DNA of 64,000 nucleotides, taken from NCBI RefSeq assembly GCF_026968045.1, contig NZ_JAPVBQ010000005.1:145516-209515 (forward strand). Reading direction: 5' to 3'. Below the pieces are notes generated by a model, which was given only the letters and a program-made list of their open reading frames with translations, did no database searches and was not told the origin of the DNA. Positions 62,039 through 64,000 of the stretch are shown here, in pieces (the stretch's first letter is position 1; each line of letters starts with the position of its first letter). Both the position numbers and the translations under genes were made by a program. Source of the DNA: Modestobacter sp. VKM Ac-2977. GTDB lineage: Bacteria > Actinomycetota > Actinomycetes > Mycobacteriales > Geodermatophilaceae.

Positions 62039-63145
62039 ATGAAGACGCACGGTGCGGTGCTGCGGGGTCCCGGCGACTGGGAGGTCGCGGAGCTCGAGCT
62101 GGTCGACCCCGGCCCGGGGCAGGTGCTGGTCGAGATGGCCTACGCGGGGCTGTGCCACTCCGACGAGCACCTGCGGTTCGAGAGCCAGCGCTACCCCATC
62201 GTCGGCGGGCACGAGGGCGCCGGCGTGGTCCAGGCCGTCGGGGCCGGCGTCACCGGCGTGCAGCCCGGCGACCACGTGGTCACCTCCTTCCTGCCGGCGT
62301 GCGGCCACTGCCGCTGGTGCGCCACCGGCCGGTCCAACCTCTGCGACCTCGGCGCGACGATCGGCACCGGGCAGCTGCCGGACGGGACCTGGCCGTTCCG
62401 GCTGGACGGCGAGGAGCTCGGCGGCTTCTGCATGGTCGGCGCCTTCGCCCAGCACTCGGTGCTGTCGGAGTTCTCCTGCGTCAAGATCGAGCCGCACCTG
62501 CCCCTGGACGTCGCCGCGCTGATGGCCTGCAGCGTCCCGACCGGCTGGGGCTCCGCGGTGAACGCCGGGCCGGTGCGCCAGGGCGACGTCGTGGTCGTCG
62601 TCGGCACCGGTGGGGTCGGCTGCAACGCGGTGCAGGGCGCGGCGATGGCCGGTGCGGGCGCCGTCGTCGCCGTCGACCCGGTGGCCTTCCGCCGGGAGTT
62701 CGCCCGGACGCTGGGCGCCACCCACGCGGTCGCCAGCACCGAGGAGGCGGCGGGCCTGGCGAAGCAGCTGTCCCGCGGCACCGGGGCCGACGTCGTCATC
62801 CTGGCCACCGGCACGACCAGCCCGGAGATCACCGGCGGCGCCTACCGCTGCCTGGGCAAGGGCGGCACGCTGGTGCTGACCGGCCTGGCCGACCACACGA
62901 TGGCGACGACCGTCGCGCTGCCCGGCAACATCACCACCGTCTACGAGCAGCGGGTGCAGGGCGCGCTGTACGGGATGTGCAACGCCTACCGGGACATCCC
63001 GCGGCTGCTGCGGCTCTACGAGGACGGCGCGCTCGAGGTCGACTCGCTGATCACCGAGCGCTACGCCCTCGACGAGGTCAACCAGGGCTACCAGGACCAG
63101 CGCGACGGCACCGTCATCCGCGGCGTCCTCCAGCACCAGCACTGA
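62039..63145 (+). CDS. Zinc-dependent alcohol dehydrogenase, NDMA-dependent type
   Basis: A 368-residue medium-chain dehydrogenase. Catalytic zinc ligands lie in GLCHSDEH (about residue 37) and GGHEGAGVV (about 60). The structural zinc lobe is CGHCRWCATGRSNLC (about 88-102). The nucleotide fold has VVVGTGGVGCNAVQ (about 188). The overall sequence best fits actinobacterial NDMA-dependent alcohol dehydrogenases, which hold nicotinamide tightly and pass electrons to a redox partner. No mycofactocin genes are in the window. The GGAGACGGTGG leader precedes ATG 62039. A perfect 40-bp palindrome follows the stop. Confidence 0.92.
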   Translation: MKTHGAVLRGPGDWEVAELELVDPGPGQVLVEMAYAGLCHSDEHLRFESQRYPIVGGHEGAGVVQAVGAGVTGVQPGDHVVTSFLPACGHCRWCATGRSNLCDLGATIGTGQLPDGTWPFRLDGEELGGFCMVGAFAQHSVLSEFSCVKIEPHLPLDVAALMACSVPTGWGSAVNAGPVRQGDVVVVVGTGGVGCNAVQGAAMAGAGAVVAVDPVAFRREFARTLGATHAVASTEEAAGLAKQLSRGTGADVVILATGTTSPEITGGAYRCLGKGGTLVLTGLADHTMATTVALPGNITTVYEQRVQGALYGMCNAYRDIPRLLRLYEDGALEVDSLITERYALDEVNQGYQDQRDGTVIRGVLQHQH

Positions 63146-63149
63146 CCCA

Positions 63150-63189
63150 CCCCTGAGCCACCAAAATGGCCATTTTGGTGGCTCAGGGG
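63150..63189. repeat. Perfect 40-bp palindrome
   Basis: Two exact 20-bp arms with no loop: CCCCTGAGCCACCAAAATGG and its reverse complement. It begins 5 nt after the alcohol dehydrogenase stop. The AT-rich centre (AAAATGGCCATTTT) stands out in this GC-rich genome. It could be a terminator, a regulator site or a repeat family member. Confidence 0.85.
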
Positions 63190-63223
63190 GTGATCGTCCA
63201 GGTGGCTGGGCAGGTCAGCGTGC

Positions 63224-63889
63224 ATGGCCGAACCCACCATCGCCGTCATGGACGTCGACGGCACCCTCGTCGACTCGAACTACCACCACGCCCTGGCCTG
63301 GTACCGGGCGCTCCGCTCACTGGGGGAGACCTACCCCGTCTGGCGCATCCACCGCCTGATCGGCATGGGCGGTGACCAACTCGTCGCCGCCCTCGGTGGC
63401 GAGGAGGTCGAGCGGCGGATCGGTGACGAGGCCCGGGACAGGTGGGTGACGGAGGTCGACACGATGATCGACGAGATCGCCCCGCTCCCCGGCGCCCGCG
63501 ACCTGCTGGTGGCCATCAAGGAGCGCGGGCACCGGCTGGTGCTGGCCAGCTCGGGCAAGCCGAAGCACGTGGAGGTCTTCCTCGACCTCCTCGACGCCCG
63601 CGACCTCGCCGACGCCGTCACCGACAGCGGCGACGCCGAGTCCTCCAAGCCCGAGCCGGACCTGCTGCAGGTGGCGCGGCAGATGCTCGGGGCCGCCGAC
63701 GAGACGCGCAGCGTGATGGTCGGTGACTCGGTCTGGGACGTGGTCGCGGCGAAGAACGCCGGGATGCCGGCGATCGTCGTCCGCTCCGGTGGCTTCGGGG
63801 ACGACGAGCTGCACGACGCCGGTGCCGTGGGGATCTACGACACCCCCGGCGACCTCGCGGCCGCACTGGACGACACCCCGCTCGCCTGA
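63224..63889 (+). CDS. HAD-family phosphatase (phosphoglycolate phosphatase-like)
   Basis: A 221-residue HAD hydrolase. Motif I is VMDVDGTLVDSN (about residues 8-19), motif II LASSGKPK (about 107), motif III lysine in SSKPEPDLL (about 141) and motif IV MVGDSVWDV (about 165). A four-helix cap lies between motifs I and II, as in phosphoglycolate phosphatases and beta-phosphoglucomutases. The substrate is unknown. The start is ATG 63224 with a weak Shine-Dalgarno. Its TGA stop begins repeat copy 4. Confidence 0.9.
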   Translation: MAEPTIAVMDVDGTLVDSNYHHALAWYRALRSLGETYPVWRIHRLIGMGGDQLVAALGGEEVERRIGDEARDRWVTEVDTMIDEIAPLPGARDLLVAIKERGHRLVLASSGKPKHVEVFLDLLDARDLADAVTDSGDAESSKPEPDLLQVARQMLGAADETRSVMVGDSVWDVVAAKNAGMPAIVVRSGGFGDDELHDAGAVGIYDTPGDLAAALDDTPLA

Positions 63890-63930
63890 GAGAGGAGCCC
63901 CGTCCTCCGGCCCCGTCTCGGGGCGGAGTC
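63887..63930 (+). repeat. Dispersed structured repeat, copy 4 (divergent)
   Basis: It begins at the TGA of the HAD gene with TGAGAGAGGAGCCCCGTCCTCC, matching the 5' hairpin of copies 1-3 with one inserted G. CCCCG-TCT-CGGGG follows as a second stem. The 3' third is not conserved, so this is a degenerate or truncated member. Confidence 0.6.
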
Positions 63931-63958
63931 GAGCAGGCGGCACCTTGCACGGAGGGCG

Positions 63959-64000
63959 CGTTCCCGCTGCGTCTACGTCGACCACGGGCTGATGCGGGAG
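63959..64000 (+). other. Open frame at right edge resembling part of GMP synthase
   Basis: The last 42 nt can be read CVYVDHGLMRE, similar to the ATP-pyrophosphatase segment of GuaA (CVFVDHGLLR). No glutamine amidotransferase domain or plausible start precedes it: the HAD gene and repeat copy 4 lie directly upstream. It is either a gene remnant or chance. Sequence beyond the window is required. Confidence 0.2.

Noticed and set aside
1..64000. CRISPR arrays, rRNA genes, transposases, prophage genes
   Set aside because: I looked for regularly spaced repeats, rRNA sequence and transposase or phage motifs and saw none.

Overview
The window is very GC-rich (about 73%) with strong G/C third-position bias. 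GTG starts and ATGA/GTGA stop-start overlaps are common, and some genes appear leaderless. Together with a class E sortase, a Suv3-like helicase, an NDMA-dependent alcohol dehydrogenase and DUF5946, this points to an actinobacterium. I would guess Geodermatophilaceae (Blastococcus, Modestobacter or Geodermatophilus type), but that is inference from gene content only.

1-10.6 kb, housekeeping and cell envelope: a class E sortase with a 52-residue membrane peptide, an App1 phosphatase-phospholipase D fusion, two CNNM/CorC-type membrane proteins, a Suv3-like RNA helicase, a secreted glycine-rich/Fn3 protein ending in an LAYTG sorting signal (a plausible substrate of the sortase), and tRNA-Ser(UGA).

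10.6-29.4 kb, a glucuronoxylan (aldouronate) utilisation island. An acetylxylan esterase (CE7) diverges from an LplB/YtcP/LplA-type ABC importer followed by GH42, GH39 and a YesL-like protein. Converging on these, from the minus strand, are a LacI regulator, uxaC, uxuB, eda, kdgK, manD and a GH67 alpha-glucuronidase. All five enzymes needed to turn glucuronate into pyruvate plus glyceraldehyde-3-phosphate are present.

29.6-36.8 kb, a second sugar operon: a ROK repressor with a clear palindromic operator, a second ABC importer, a ROK sugar kinase and a cytoplasmic GH3 N-acetylhexosaminidase. Neither importer has an ATPase gene here, so both probably use a shared MsmX/MsiK-type ATPase. Next comes a 1420-residue secreted nuclease/5'-nucleotidase.

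41-45 kb: a GGDEF protein, a TSUP transporter, a geranylgeranyl-reductase-like flavoprotein and a LOG-family protein. 45-54 kb, a catabolic region: a minus-strand operon (SDR, amidohydrolase, acyl-CoA ligase, MaoC hydratase) diverges from a MarR regulator. It is followed by an orphan solute-binding lipoprotein, a Rieske oxygenase, a small Cys-x-Cys protein, a VanB-type reductase and an IclR regulator.

54-64 kb: a Tat-exported PHP hydrolase with a His-rich leader and its coupled partner, small enzymes (NIPSNAP, VOC, NUDIX, endonuclease/exonuclease/phosphatase), menB, two TetR regulators, a DUF5946 protein, an alcohol dehydrogenase and a HAD phosphatase.

The most unusual feature is a dispersed, structured repeat of about 60 nt. 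It occurs four times (45.0, 52.0, 60.6 and 63.9 kb). Every copy is in sense orientation and begins exactly at the stop codon of the upstream gene.
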